DNA of 64,000 bases from the NCBI RefSeq assembly GCF_900113025.1, contig NZ_FONT01000006.1:124001-188000 (forward strand). The letters run 5' to 3'. Made by a program: the position numbers and the translations under genes. The number at the start of each line of letters is the position of its first letter. The first letter of the stretch is position 1. The stretch comes from Alteribacillus iranensis. Lineage in GTDB: Bacteria > Bacillota > Bacilli > Bacillales > Marinococcaceae. Below are positions 29,838 through 38,876 of the stretch, piece after piece. The notes under the pieces are model-generated. The model ran no database searches. It saw only the letters and a list, made by a program, of their open reading frames with translations, and was not told where the DNA came from.

Positions 29838-30149
29838 TTATTTCTCTGTATACAAGTACTCTTCTTGATCTCCTGGTTCATCGTGAATAGGATGTGATTG
29901 AGGGTATTGTCTCGGAATGTTTTGGTGGTGAGCTTTGAATTCATAGTTGAATGCACTATAAGGACGCTGACCTTCCTCCCAAGGTGTTGTTTTTTGAAAC
30001 GTTGCATCGATAGGTGAACCGTATGGACCTTCGGGAGTTTGTTCAGGAACTAGAAAGTTTTTGCTAGCTTCCACATTAGACACATCTGTATACCTATGGT
30101 TATCCGGATGTTCATGCAATTTCCGAGACTTGAAAAAATTTCTTTCCAT
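29838..30149 (-). CDS. Small hydrophilic protein, function unknown
   Basis: 103 aa, no signal or membrane segment, rich in Pro, Tyr, His and acidic residues (GPYGSPIDATFQKTTPWEEG). GAGGGGGG lies a few bases before the ATG, so it is expressed. Proline/tyrosine-rich proteins of this size with little predicted structure are frequent in spore-formers (DUF3905-like), but I could not match it with certainty. Convergent with yutD; divergent from yutE with about 95 nt between. Confidence 0.7.
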   Translation of the reverse strand: MERNFFKSRKLHEHPDNHRYTDVSNVEASKNFLVPEQTPEGPYGSPIDATFQKTTPWEEGQRPYSAFNYEFKAHHQNIPRQYPQSHPIHDEPGDQEEYLYTEK

Positions 30150-30245
30150 AAAAATCCCCCCTCAACCTATACAATTCCCTCCCCTTTTAGAAATCATACA
30201 CTGGCTATTCTGACCATACCGCTTTTTGAGAAAGGAGACGTTACA

Positions 30246-30689
30246 TTGTACTTTGTTGATAGGAAAAAAATAGAAAATGCATTAGTTTACATGGAAGACC
30301 TTCATGATGCATATTCCCAGACAACAACACTTGATTCACTACTGAAAAAACTAGCTCTTGAACGCATGGCGCAAGGGTGGATAGAAGCAATTATTGATGT
30401 AGGTAACCAAATGATTGATGGATTCATCATGAGAGATCCAGGCAGTTATGAGGATATTATTGACATATTAGATGATGAGAAGGTAATTAAACCGTCGGAA
30501 GCAGATTCCTTAAAAAAGGTAATTGGTTTACGTAAAATGCTCGTGCAAGATTTTACCAAAGTGGATCATACTTACATTCAACAAACTTTAAAAGACAACT
30601 TACGATCCATTACCGTTTTTCCTGAAAGAGTAAGGAAATACTTGGAGCAAGAGCTTGGTCCTGTATCAGCTTTTCTTCCGGATGAGTAA
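30246..30689 (+). CDS. yutE: HepT-like (DUF86) protein YutE
   Basis: 147 aa from TTG 30246 (AAAGGAG 8 nt upstream). It is all-helical, of the DUF86/HepT family, with IDVGNQMIDGFIMRDPGSY and the C-terminal YLEQELGPVSAF. HepT toxins carry an R-x4-H-x-Y catalytic motif; here the matching site reads Arg96-KMLV-Gln101-Asp-Phe103, with the His and Tyr replaced. No MntA-type nucleotidyltransferase partner adjoins it. It is therefore more probably a housekeeping relative than an active toxin. Confidence 0.84.
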   Translation: MYFVDRKKIENALVYMEDLHDAYSQTTTLDSLLKKLALERMAQGWIEAIIDVGNQMIDGFIMRDPGSYEDIIDILDDEKVIKPSEADSLKKVIGLRKMLVQDFTKVDHTYIQQTLKDNLRSITVFPERVRKYLEQELGPVSAFLPDE

Positions 30690-30713
30690 TCGTGTTAAAG
30701 GAGTGGAAGATCC

Positions 30714-31478
30714 GTGAGGAAATATAAGGGATATTTATTAGATTTAGATGGGACCGTTTATAAGGGAGGAAAACCATTTCCAGAAGCGGTCGAATTTGTT
30801 CAAACACTGAATAAATTGTCCATACCGTATTTGTTTGTTACAAATAATTCAACAACTTCTCCTGGAAATGTCGCTGCGAGGCTTACTAAGTTGGGGATAC
30901 CATGTGAAAACTCACAAGTTCTCACCTCTAGTCTAGCCGCAGCTTCGTATATAAAGGAGCGATCAGTGAAACAAAGTGCTTACATAATTGGAGAAGAAGG
31001 CTTAAAAGAAATATTGGAAAAACACGATATTAGAGAAGAGGAGGAGGAACCAGGTTTTGTAGTGGTAGGGCTGGATCGGTCTTTGACTTATAAAAAGTTA
31101 GAAAAGGCGTGCCTGGCTATAAGAGCAGGTGCTCACTTTTTATCAACGAATCAAGATGCCGTTTTACCAACGGAGCAGGGACTTTCTCCTGGTAATGGAG
31201 CTATATCTGCTGCCATCACTACTGCAACTGGAAAGAATCCAGTTTTTATCGGCAAACCGGAAAGCATCATGATTGAGCAGGCACAAAAGAAAATAAATTT
31301 AGAGAAAGAAGAAATTGTTCTCATCGGGGATAACTATGACACGGATATATTAGCGGGCATTCGGGCGGGTGTAGACACAATACATGTAAATACTGGGGTA
31401 ACAACGACAAAAGAAGTGAGTGACAAAGAAATTCAACCAACTTATAAAATTTCTTCTTTATCGGAATGGCTTTTGTAG
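30714..31478 (+). CDS. yutF: HAD-family phosphatase YutF (NagD-like)
   Basis: 254 aa, HAD superfamily subclass IIA. The nucleophile motif LLDLDGTVY (Asp10, Asp12) is followed by FVTNNST (motif II), the IIA cap, and GKPESIM ... IGDNYDTDI (motifs III and IV). It hydrolyses small phosphate esters (sugar or nucleotide phosphates); the physiological substrate is not known. GTG start with AAAGGAG 10 nt upstream; 24 nt after yutE, so probably co-transcribed with it. Confidence 0.92.
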   Translation: MRKYKGYLLDLDGTVYKGGKPFPEAVEFVQTLNKLSIPYLFVTNNSTTSPGNVAARLTKLGIPCENSQVLTSSLAAASYIKERSVKQSAYIIGEEGLKEILEKHDIREEEEEPGFVVVGLDRSLTYKKLEKACLAIRAGAHFLSTNQDAVLPTEQGLSPGNGAISAAITTATGKNPVFIGKPESIMIEQAQKKINLEKEEIVLIGDNYDTDILAGIRAGVDTIHVNTGVTTTKEVSDKEIQPTYKISSLSEWLL

Positions 31479-31557
31479 CATTATCCATGAACTTTGAATG
31501 AACTCCTGCCTCTCTTTCATATAATCTTTACAGAACGTAGAGGGCGGGGGATATTTA

Positions 31558-32586
31558 ATGATACAGCGTGACATTTATCAACATTATGGATTATATGCAG
31601 AAGAGCTTTTTTATGTTGGTCCATACACTGCTTTTACTGTAAAGGAGAAAGATTATGTTCTTGTCCCTGATAAGGGCCATGGAGCAACTGAGTGGGAGGA
31701 AAAACTAACATGGGAACAACAAATGAAACAATCGGGAGAATTAAACAGCGCGGTTTTCGTACCAACGCTATCTAGAGAATACTCTGCTCCAATAGATGGG
31801 GAGTGGCAGCTATTGTTTCATATTCCAAAGCTCCATGAAGATTTTCCTTACTTGGATAGCTCAGAGGAAGGCAGGCAGCTTGGTGAATTCCACCATAGAT
31901 CATTGCAATTGTTTGAATCACAGCCTGTAAACACGTTTGGAGAAAGATGGTGCCAATGGTGGGTGAAACGGATTGAACAGTTGGAAACCTGGTACCAAGA
32001 AATACGTAAAAAAAGACGACTCACTGAGATGGACCGTTGGTTTGTCCAAACTCTGCCCTATTATATCGGGCGTACGGAAAATGCGATACAATGGATAAGA
32101 AGCAGTATGGTGAATGCGGGACACAGCGAACAAGGAACAATTTGTCATTTTTGCTTTACATCAGCTTCCTGGGTCGTTATCAGAGAACGGACGCCGCCGG
32201 TTAAATTGCCATCTGATTGGGTATACGACCACCCTGCTCGTGATATAGCAGAATGGATTCGGTACCAATTGAATGATTTTGAGGCAAGGGATAAACAGAA
32301 GAGTATTCTTCAATTTATAAACAGTTATGAGGAACGTTTTTCCCTTACATCTTTCACTCGAAATATGATGTTTGGCCGTTTGTTATTTCCGTACCATTAT
32401 GTAGAACAAGTAGAACAGATTTATTTACGGGAAGCACCCAAAGAAAATGGAAGGCTGAACGAATGTCTTCAGACAATATGGGATAATGAAGGAGAACAAA
32501 TGAAGCAAATGAGCTACTTGCTTAAAAATGTAGTCTCTAACAATGAAAGTCATGAACCTGCTTGGATATGGACATGTACAGAGTAA
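31558..32586 (+). CDS. yutH: Spore coat protein YutH
   Basis: 342 aa, CotS/YutH family: a kinase-like (aminoglycoside phosphotransferase) fold without recognisable catalytic motifs, deposited in the spore coat. Conserved ICHFCFTSASWVVIRE-like and LPSDWVYDHPARDIAEWIR regions. GGGCGGGG stands before the ATG. It precedes the threonine operon as in B. subtilis yutH-hom; a terminator separates them. Confidence 0.85.
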   Translation: MIQRDIYQHYGLYAEELFYVGPYTAFTVKEKDYVLVPDKGHGATEWEEKLTWEQQMKQSGELNSAVFVPTLSREYSAPIDGEWQLLFHIPKLHEDFPYLDSSEEGRQLGEFHHRSLQLFESQPVNTFGERWCQWWVKRIEQLETWYQEIRKKRRLTEMDRWFVQTLPYYIGRTENAIQWIRSSMVNAGHSEQGTICHFCFTSASWVVIRERTPPVKLPSDWVYDHPARDIAEWIRYQLNDFEARDKQKSILQFINSYEERFSLTSFTRNMMFGRLLFPYHYVEQVEQIYLREAPKENGRLNECLQTIWDNEGEQMKQMSYLLKNVVSNNESHEPAWIWTCTE

Positions 32587-32632
32587 GATTGATTCTTAAA
32601 AATAGCTTGTAAAAATGATCAGAAGGTTTTAT

Positions 32633-32662
32633 AATGTCCGTGTCTGAGGGACATTTGTTTTT
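32633..32662 (+). terminator. Terminator after yutH
   Basis: AATGTCC (32633-32639) / GGGACATT (32648-32655) then TGTTTTTT. Confidence 0.8.
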
Positions 32663-32689
32663 TGGAGAAAAACAATGCTGTTTTACTAA

Positions 32690-32719
32690 TTGACATGTAA
32701 GCATTTTGTATGACATGAT
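32690..32719 (+). promoter_or_regulatory. SigA-type promoter of hom-thrC-thrB
   Basis: TTGACA (32690-32695), 18-nt spacer, CATGAT (32714-32719; 4 of 6). The leader is about 40 nt and holds no T-box or attenuator. Confidence 0.55.
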
Positions 32720-32765
32720 ATGTATCAAATATACGCACGGATTTAGTGTAAGGGGTGGAGAAATT

Positions 32766-34067
32766 ATGGCTCAGGACGTAGTCGTTGGACTGCTGGGATT
32801 AGGTACAGTAGGAAGCGGAGTTATCCAGATTATCAACGATCATCAACGAGAATTGCAACATCAAGTAGGACGGCCTGTGAAGATTGGGAAAGTACTGGTA
32901 CGTGATAAAACGAAACCTCGTGATATTGCTATCAACGAAGACCAATTAACAGAAGACGCAGCCGAGATTTTGAATGATCCGAATATAGATGTTGTGATTG
33001 AAGTAATGGGTGGCGTACAAGAGGCTCGCGAATATATTTTGGAAGCTTTAGGTAATAAAAAACATGTAGTGACTGCTAACAAAGATTTGATGGCTCTCTA
33101 TGGCTCAGAGTTACTCAAAGTTGCAGCGGACAACAGCTGTGACTTATTTTTTGAAGCAAGTGTTGCTGGAGGAATACCTATTATTCGCGGTTTAACGGAA
33201 GGCTTGTCGTCTGATCGGATTACGGAAATGATGGGGATTGTAAATGGAACGACAAACTATATCCTCACAAAAATGGACCAGGAAGGTCGAGACTATGATG
33301 AAGTATTGAAAGAAGCACAAGCGTTAGGATTCGCAGAGAGCGACCCCACATCAGATGTTGAAGGGCTGGATGCGGCGCGAAAAATGGCGATTCTAGGCAC
33401 ATTAGGGTTCTCAACAGACATAGCTCTCGAAGATGTCATTGTTAGAGGTATTACAACAGTGACCACGGAGGACATGGAATATTGTCGCCAATTAGGCTAT
33501 ACATTAAAACTTATTGGCCTTGCGAAACGTAAAGAGGGAAGAGTAGAAGTAACTGTTCAGCCTATGTTGCTCCCTGACAGTCATCCGCTTGCAGCTGTGA
33601 ATGATGAGTACAATGCCGTCTACGTGTACGGTGAAGCGATAGGGGAAACCATGTTTTATGGACCAGGGGCGGGTTCACTGCCAACCGCAACAGCAATTGT
33701 TTCAGACTTAGTTGCCGTGATTAAAAACTATGTTCTCGGTGTGAATGGCCACTCGATTCCTACCCCTTTATTTGAGAAACAATTAAAGTCTGATGAAGAA
33801 GTGGAAGCTAAATATTTCTTACGGTTGCATGTAAAGGATGAAACGGGAACCTTTAAGGCAGTAACTTCATTGTTTGCCCAGGAAGATGTAAGTTTCGAAA
33901 AACTATTACAGTGGCCGTTGGAAACAGAAGAACCGGCAGCAGAAGTTGTGATCGTCACTCATAAGACGAACCGCGCAGTGTATGAACGGATCTATAACGA
34001 ATTAGAGAACATGGATGTTGTGATAGATGTAAAAAGCAGTTACCGCGTTGAGGGAGGACATCAGTAA
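32766..34067 (+). CDS. hom: Homoserine dehydrogenase
   Basis: 433 aa, the length of B. subtilis Hom. It reduces aspartate semialdehyde to homoserine, the branch to threonine and methionine. N-terminal NAD(P) motif [11 protein letters not shown], the catalytic core ([32 protein letters not shown]) and a C-terminal ACT domain ([13 protein letters not shown]) for feedback control. ATG 32766 with AAGGGGTGG upstream; the frame extends 60 nt further but without support. Stop overlaps thrC by one base. Confidence 0.97.
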   Translation: MAQDVVVGLLGLGTVGSGVIQIINDHQRELQHQVGRPVKIGKVLVRDKTKPRDIAINEDQLTEDAAEILNDPNIDVVIEVMGGVQEAREYILEALGNKKHVVTANKDLMALYGSELLKVAADNSCDLFFEASVAGGIPIIRGLTEGLSSDRITEMMGIVNGTTNYILTKMDQEGRDYDEVLKEAQALGFAESDPTSDVEGLDAARKMAILGTLGFSTDIALEDVIVRGITTVTTEDMEYCRQLGYTLKLIGLAKRKEGRVEVTVQPMLLPDSHPLAAVNDEYNAVYVYGEAIGETMFYGPGAGSLPTATAIVSDLVAVIKNYVLGVNGHSIPTPLFEKQLKSDEEVEAKYFLRLHVKDETGTFKAVTSLFAQEDVSFEKLLQWPLETEEPAAEVVIVTHKTNRAVYERIYNELENMDVVIDVKSSYRVEGGHQ

Positions 34068-35137
34068 TGAGCAGCTGGAGAGGTTTACTACACGAATACA
34101 AGGAACATTTACCGGTAAATGAGAATACCCCCTTGTTAACATTGAATGAAGGAAATACACCGTTAATTCCTTTAGAGCGTTTGTCTGAAGAATGGGGAGC
34201 GGAAATTTACGTAAAAACAGAAGGAGTGAACCCAACAGGTTCATTTAAAGATCGCGGCATGGTTATGGCAGTGGCTAAGGCAAAAGAAGAGGGAAGCAAA
34301 GCAATTATATGTGCTTCTACTGGTAACACGTCCGCTGCAGCAGCTGCTTATGGAGCGAGAGCCGGCCTTCGTTGCATTGTCGTTATACCTGAAGGGAAAA
34401 TTGCACTAGGGAAACTTGCCCAAGCTGTCATGTATGGGGCGGAAGTGTTTGAAATCAAGGGGAACTTTGACAATGCCCTTGATATTGTCCGTTCGGTGAG
34501 TGAAAAGGAAAATATTACTCTCGTGAACTCAGTAAACCCATACCGTATTGAAGGTCAAAAAACATCTGCGTTTGAAATTTGTGATGTGTTGGGAGAAGCG
34601 CCTGACGTATTATCAATTCCTGTTGGAAATGCAGGGAACATAACAGCTTATTGGAAAGGCTTCAAGGAGTATAATGAGGCTAAAAATACAGGGCTTCCTG
34701 AAATGAGAGGGTTTGAGGCAGAAGGTTCTGCTGCTATTGTAAATAACAAAGTTATTGAACAACCGGAAACAGTAGCTACTGCTATTCGCATCGGGAATCC
34801 AGCCAGCTGGTCTAAAGCAGTAGAAGCTGCGAATGAGTCAAACGGAAAGATTAGTATGGTAACAGATGAAGAAATATTATCGGCATATCAAACTCTTGCT
34901 CAAAAAGAAGGGGTGTTTGCTGAGCCGGCTTCCTGTGCCTCTATTGCAGGCTTGAAAAAACAGTTGGACAATGGCGAAATAAAGAAAGGATCAAAAGTGG
35001 TCTGTGTATTGACAGGGAATGGATTAAAAGATCCGAATACCGCTATCGATACAATTACGGTGAAGCCAACTGTTATTCCTAATAATGAGGAGGCATTTTT
35101 AGAAAAGCTTAAGGGAGGCGCGTCAGGTGGCAGGTAA
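34067..35137 (+). CDS. thrC: Threonine synthase
   Basis: 356 aa, PLP enzyme that makes threonine from O-phosphohomoserine. PLP lysine Lys61 in [27 protein letters not shown] and [16 protein letters not shown] bind cofactor phosphate and substrate. Short (Bacillus-type) form. Start and stop overlap its neighbours, so the operon is translationally coupled. Confidence 0.97.
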   Translation: MSSWRGLLHEYKEHLPVNENTPLLTLNEGNTPLIPLERLSEEWGAEIYVKTEGVNPTGSFKDRGMVMAVAKAKEEGSKAIICASTGNTSAAAAAYGARAGLRCIVVIPEGKIALGKLAQAVMYGAEVFEIKGNFDNALDIVRSVSEKENITLVNSVNPYRIEGQKTSAFEICDVLGEAPDVLSIPVGNAGNITAYWKGFKEYNEAKNTGLPEMRGFEAEGSAAIVNNKVIEQPETVATAIRIGNPASWSKAVEAANESNGKISMVTDEEILSAYQTLAQKEGVFAEPASCASIAGLKKQLDNGEIKKGSKVVCVLTGNGLKDPNTAIDTITVKPTVIPNNEEAFLEKLKGGASGGR

Positions 35138-36056
35138 GAAGATTGTTATTACTGTACCTGCCAGTTCCGCTAATTTGGGTCCTGGATTTGATTCTATTGG
35201 GCTAGCAGTTAATAAGTACTTAACATTAGAAGCAGAACGGGCAGATGAATGGTCTTTTCATTCAAATTCGGCCGAATTAGCGAATATGCCGTCAGGGAAA
35301 GATAATTTAGTGTATCAAACAGCTTTACGTGTATCGGAAGATCTAGGGGTGACTCTGCCTCCTTGTAACGTCCGTATGACGAGTGATATCCCTCTTGCAA
35401 GAGGGCTGGGAAGCAGTGCAGCTGCTATTGTAGCTGCTATTGAATTAGCAAACTGGCTCACGGGGGCATCACTAACAAAGGAAGAAAAGATGCGTTATGC
35501 AAGTAGAGAAGAAGGCCATCCAGATAATGTAGGGCCATGCTTGTATGGAGGATTGATCATCGGGTTACATACGGAAACATCGACAGATATTGTACGTTGT
35601 GGCGTTCCGGATGTTGATTTAGTGCTTGCCATACCATCTGCGGAATTGATGACAAAGGAAGCAAGGGGAGTGCTGCCAGATAGATTGGAGTATCAGGAGG
35701 CCATCCAAGGCAGCGCAATAGGTAATGTACTAACCGCGGCTCTTTTGAAAGAAGATTGGGACCTTGCGGGACGTATGATGGCGAAGGACTTGTTCCATCA
35801 ACCTTACCGGGCGAAGCTAGTTCCTGGATTAACAGAGATATTAGAGAATGCTCGCAAATACGGAGCTTATGGTGCGGCATTAAGCGGAGCAGGTCCTACT
35901 TTGATGTGTCTTGTTCCCTATGATGAAGGAGAAAAGGTAAGAGAAGCTCTTCAGAGAGATTTTCCTCAGTACTCCATTCAAACCGCCAAACCAGCACCAT
36001 TTGGATCAGTTGTACGGTTTGTGAATGAAAACCGGAGTACGAGTATGTCTACATGA
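35127..36056 (+). CDS. thrB: Homoserine kinase
   Basis: 309 aa GHMP-family kinase that phosphorylates homoserine for Thr[16 protein letters not shown], the ATP loop [13 protein letters not shown] and the C-terminal [11 protein letters not shown] motif are all present. GTG start at 35127 with AAGGGAGG 8 nt upstream inside thrC. Last gene of the threonine operon, followed by a strong terminator. Confidence 0.97.
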   Translation: MAGKKIVITVPASSANLGPGFDSIGLAVNKYLTLEAERADEWSFHSNSAELANMPSGKDNLVYQTALRVSEDLGVTLPPCNVRMTSDIPLARGLGSSAAAIVAAIELANWLTGASLTKEEKMRYASREEGHPDNVGPCLYGGLIIGLHTETSTDIVRCGVPDVDLVLAIPSAELMTKEARGVLPDRLEYQEAIQGSAIGNVLTAALLKEDWDLAGRMMAKDLFHQPYRAKLVPGLTEILENARKYGAYGAALSGAGPTLMCLVPYDEGEKVREALQRDFPQYSIQTAKPAPFGSVVRFVNENRSTSMST

Positions 36057-36071
36057 GAAGAAAGATAAAGG

Positions 36072-36114
36072 GCTGTACAAGTGGTCATGAAATGGCACTT
36101 GTACAGCTTTTTTT
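36072..36114 (+). terminator. Terminator of hom-thrCB
   Basis: GCTGTACAAGTG (36072-36083) / CACTTGTACAGC (36096-36107), 12 bp perfect, then seven T residues. Confidence 0.93.
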
Positions 36115-36220
36115 CGTTCTTCAAAAGGCTTTTCATTAACAATAGGGTAACGCATAGGACGCAGAGAAAAAACATATTCGCTTTCCGTGTGCATATCCTT
36201 CTCGCCTGCCAAATTCCTAT

Positions 36221-36248
36221 AAAAAAAAGCTGTCCTTTAAGGACAGCC
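36221..36248 (-). terminator. Terminator after yutI
   Basis: On the minus strand GGCTGTCC-TTAA-GGACAGC-type stem followed by eight T residues, 25 nt after the yutI stop. Confidence 0.9.
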
Positions 36249-36272
36249 ATCATATCGAAATCACGAAATGTG

Positions 36273-36515
36273 TTAAAAAACTTGCTCTATCTCTGTAATG
36301 CCAGGTACTTCTTCAACCAACGCACGCTCAATACCGGCTTTTAATGTGATGGTAGAAGATGGACAAGTGCCACACGCTCCCATAAGGCGAACTTTGACAA
36401 TACCGTCTTCCACGTCAACCAACTCAACGTCACCGCCATCGCGTAGCAAGAATGGACGTAACTTGTCTAACACTTCCTGTACTTGTGCAAAAATATCTTC
36501 TGTCGTTTGTGGCAT
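36273..36515 (-). CDS. yutI: NifU-like Fe-S carrier YutI
   Basis: 80 aa. C-terminal NifU (Nfu) domain protein that carries and delivers Fe-S clusters. The cluster-binding pair is Cys48 and Cys51 in [23 protein letters not shown] precedes it. AAAGGAGAGG before the ATG. It lies convergent with thrB and downstream of the TetR/NDH-2 ORF on the same strand, close to the other Fe-S genes. Confidence 0.93.
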   Translation of the reverse strand: MPQTTEDIFAQVQEVLDKLRPFLLRDGGDVELVDVEDGIVKVRLMGACGTCPSSTITLKAGIERALVEEVPGITEIEQVF

Positions 36516-36636
36516 GCTCAGACCTCTCCTTTCATTTCCCTTACTATTGTTTCCATGGAGGGTGATATTTTATAAGGGATTATATGTTATTGTACTATGG
36601 ATATCATGCAAATGACAACTAATATCAATTGGATGA

Positions 36637-37707
36637 TTACACGCCAGAATGATGTTTGTACATCCAAAGTACTCCGCTCTTAAGTAAGCGGGCAACACGA
36701 CCAGTTAACGCAGTGTCTCCCATAACTCCAAAACCATGTTTCTTTCCAAGAGAACCAAGAACTCCTTTTAACTTAATAGTAGGGAGTTTGTCAGGAAGCA
36801 CTTCTCCGTTCCAGCGTTTCTTGAGTACCATGGCAATTTGGTCAGCTTGTCCTTCTGCAAGCTGGGCACTCGGTGCGTGAGGAAGACTCGCGCAATCCCC
36901 AACCACGAAAACATTTTCATTATCAGGCAAGTGATGGTGAGGTGTCAATATGACACGCCCTTTTTTATCTTTCTCTGTATCCATTTCTCGAACTACTTTG
37001 TTCGGTTGGATACCAGCCGTCCAAATAATAGCGTCCGACTTGATGAATTCCTCGTGATTGTATAGGCCTTCCTCTGTCACTTCCGTGATATTTGAGTTGC
37101 TAATCACTTCGACTTCATGTGTTTCAAACCAATTTTGTACATAGTTACTTAACCTCTTTGGGAACATAGGAAGAATTGTCTCTCCACGATCAAATAACTT
37201 AATGTGTAAGTCGGACCGACTTTCCCGGAGCTCACTAGCTATTTCCACTCCGCTTAGTCCCGCGCCAATAATGGAAACGATGGAATTGGCAGGAAGGTTA
37301 TTTAACACTTCATACGTTCTCCGCGTACTTTCCATGGATTGAATACTGTACGTATGTTCCGCTGCACCAGGTACGCCATGGTAATTGTCTTCGCTTCCTA
37401 AACCGACCACAAGATAATCATAGGAGAGAGGATCTTCTCCCTTCATCCGGACCACCTGATTCTTCAAGTCAACTTGCTCAATGGTACCGAAATGAAGTTT
37501 TAAGCGCTTATGGGTAGGGAAAGGGACTCTCACCTCATGATCGGATTCCGTCCCTGCAGCCAATGCATAGTATTCTGTTTTCATACAATGGTAAGGAAGT
37601 TTGTCAACAAGCACTATTTCTACATCTTCCGGAAGATCATTTGGAAGCAGACGCTGTAATAAGCGCAAGCCACCGTATCCTCCCCCTAAAATAACTAGTT
37701 TTTTCAT
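36637..37707 (-). CDS. yutJ: NDH-2 part of the fusion, YutJ-like, possible internal start
   Basis: 356 aa if started at the internal ATG 37707, the length of stand-alone YutJ. FAD-binding GGGYGG near the N-terminus, a second Rossmann motif (GAGLSGVEIASELRESR) and the C-terminal VGDCASLPHAPSAQ. NDH-2 enzymes pass electrons from NADH to menaquinone without proton pumping; the C-terminal membrane-binding helix is weak here (LLKSGVLWMYKHH), so physiological substrate is open. AAGGGG 10 nt upstream suggests independent translation, but reading frame and absence of a stop join it to the TetR gene. Confidence 0.7.
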   Translation of the reverse strand: MKKLVILGGGYGGLRLLQRLLPNDLPEDVEIVLVDKLPYHCMKTEYYALAAGTESDHEVRVPFPTHKRLKLHFGTIEQVDLKNQVVRMKGEDPLSYDYLVVGLGSEDNYHGVPGAAEHTYSIQSMESTRRTYEVLNNLPANSIVSIIGAGLSGVEIASELRESRSDLHIKLFDRGETILPMFPKRLSNYVQNWFETHEVEVISNSNITEVTEEGLYNHEEFIKSDAIIWTAGIQPNKVVREMDTEKDKKGRVILTPHHHLPDNENVFVVGDCASLPHAPSAQLAEGQADQIAMVLKKRWNGEVLPDKLPTIKLKGVLGSLGKKHGFGVMGDTALTGRVARLLKSGVLWMYKHHSGV

Positions 37708-38277
37708 GGTTTGACGTCCCCTTTTTGTTAAAATTGCCTTTAAACTTGTGTAGAGAAGCAGCATTAATCGATCCAGGAACAGTTCACGTGTATCATCTGT
37801 ACTCATTGCCAAACAATAATAGAAGTGACTATTGATCACGTCGGCCCATATTGTAATGTCGGTATCTGATTTTATTTCCCCTTGTTTTTCCCCTTCTTTT
37901 AATAATTCTATCCAAATATCAGATAGCATAGAATTTTTTTCGGTCATATGCTGCCAAACTTGCCGCGTTAACGCGGGGTTAAGATGATAATCTCCGAGAA
38001 AGAAGCTGAAATAAGCACGCAATTTGGAGAGGAAATTCAGGCGGTACAGCCCATACGCCGCCATGTATTCATCGATTTGATGGAGGCGGTTTTCTGCCAA
38101 TGTCTCCATAATCGATTCCTTCGTTGGAAAATAATTGAAAAATGTACCTTTGGCAACTTTCGCTTCTTTCGTTATTTCCTGTACAGTTGCTTCTTCAAAC
38201 CCTTTTTCACGAAACAAAGTAATTGCAGCTGTTAATATTTTTTCCCGGGTCTGCTGCTTTTTTTGTGATCTATTCAT
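36637..38277 (-). CDS. In-frame fusion of a TetR-family repressor and a type II NADH dehydrogenase (YutJ-like)
   Basis: 546 codons without a stop. Residues 1-190 are a complete TetR regulator: helix-turn-helix TVQEITKEAKVAKGTFFNYF, then a helical ligand domain. Residue 191 is a Met that begins a complete YutJ-type NDH-2 (KKLVILGGGYGG FAD motif, IIGAGLSGVEIA NAD motif, FVVGDCASLPHAPSAQLAEG). The TetR start (ATG 38277) has GGAGG 7 nt upstream. An internal AAGGGG lies 10 nt before the Met codon at 37707, so NDH-2 may also be made separately. A -10/-35 promoter and an overlapping inverted repeat lie upstream. Either a true fusion protein, a lost stop codon, or a sequencing error at the junction. 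Confidence 0.8.
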   Translation of the reverse strand: MNRSQKKQQTREKILTAAITLFREKGFEEATVQEITKEAKVAKGTFFNYFPTKESIMETLAENRLHQIDEYMAAYGLYRLNFLSKLRAYFSFFLGDYHLNPALTRQVWQHMTEKNSMLSDIWIELLKEGEKQGEIKSDTDITIWADVINSHFYYCLAMSTDDTRELFLDRLMLLLYTSLKAILTKRGRQTMKKLVILGGGYGGLRLLQRLLPNDLPEDVEIVLVDKLPYHCMKTEYYALAAGTESDHEVRVPFPTHKRLKLHFGTIEQVDLKNQVVRMKGEDPLSYDYLVVGLGSEDNYHGVPGAAEHTYSIQSMESTRRTYEVLNNLPANSIVSIIGAGLSGVEIASELRESRSDLHIKLFDRGETILPMFPKRLSNYVQNWFETHEVEVISNSNITEVTEEGLYNHEEFIKSDAIIWTAGIQPNKVVREMDTEKDKKGRVILTPHHHLPDNENVFVVGDCASLPHAPSAQLAEGQADQIAMVLKKRWNGEVLPDKLPTIKLKGVLGSLGKKHGFGVMGDTALTGRVARLLKSGVLWMYKHHSGV

Positions 38278-38344
38278 TATGTATCCTCCAATAATGGGAA
38301 AAACAAAATATATCGATATCAGTAAACAAGAATGAAACATAAAA

Positions 38345-38360
38345 AATGACCCCGGTCATT
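38345..38360. promoter_or_regulatory. Inverted-repeat operator for the TetR fusion
   Basis: AATGACC-CC-GGTCATT, a perfect 7-2-7 inverted repeat of a style common for TetR-family operators. It starts four bases after the -10 element of the minus-strand promoter, so it covers the inferred transcription start and would give autorepression. Confidence 0.7.
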
Positions 38361-38364
38361 TATG

Positions 38365-38393
38365 ATTATAACGACTGTGTGGCGATTTTACAA
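38365..38393 (-). promoter_or_regulatory. SigA-type promoter of the TetR-NDH-2 ORF
   Basis: Minus strand TTGTAA (38393-38388), 17 nt, TATAAT (38370-38365), followed at once by the inverted repeat 38360-38345. Confidence 0.7.
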
Positions 38394-38448
38394 CAATTCA
38401 TTGAAAAACAAATCACGGTATGGAAAGTCCATGTCGAAAGCATACACA

Positions 38449-38477
38449 TTGACTATTTTCTTGACGAACGATAGGAT
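38449..38477 (+). promoter_or_regulatory. SigA-type promoter of yuzB
   Basis: TTGACT (38449-38454), 17 nt, TAGGAT (38472-38477), 30 nt before the yuzB start. Confidence 0.6.
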
Positions 38478-38506
38478 AAGAAAAGATAATTAAAGAGGTG
38501 TTATGG

Positions 38507-38743
38507 ATGCTTCCTATTATAGAATTTTGTATGAGTAATTTGGCAAGCGGCACAGAGGAAGTGAGAGCTGAACTCGAAAAAGATCCAAACTTAGACATTA
38601 TAGAGTATGGTTGTCTTGGTAATTGCGCTCACTGTGCTATGAATATGTACGCTTTAGTAAATGGAGAAATAGTGGACGGTGAGGATCCGGATGAGTTGCT
38701 TGCCAATATTTATAAACATTTAGAGGACAACCCCATGTTCTAG
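38507..38743 (+). CDS. yuzB: YuzB family protein (DUF1450)
   Basis: 78 aa from ATG 38507 (AAAGAGGTG 6 nt upstream). PIIEFCMSN at the start and IEYGCLGNCAHCAMNMYALVNGEIV, with three conserved cysteines (CxxxCxxC), match YuzB/DUF1450. The cysteines suggest metal, Fe-S or thiol chemistry, but no role is known. Its neighbours are Fe-S carriers and flavoprotein dehydrogenases. Confidence 0.88.
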   Translation: MLPIIEFCMSNLASGTEEVRAELEKDPNLDIIEYGCLGNCAHCAMNMYALVNGEIVDGEDPDELLANIYKHLEDNPMF

Positions 38744-38876
38744 AGAGTATCCTCATGGTGCTCTCTACGGAGTGGGTTGCTTAAAAATTATCCGCTTTGC
38801 AGATCGATTGATAGCAAACAAAGAAAGCGTTATACTTACATTAAGGCATGCCAACTATGACGAAGGAGGTCATATA

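Noticed and set aside
30246-30689. YutE as the toxin of a HepT/MntA toxin-antitoxin pair
   Set aside because: No nucleotidyltransferase partner is adjacent and the R-x4-H-x-Y motif is altered.
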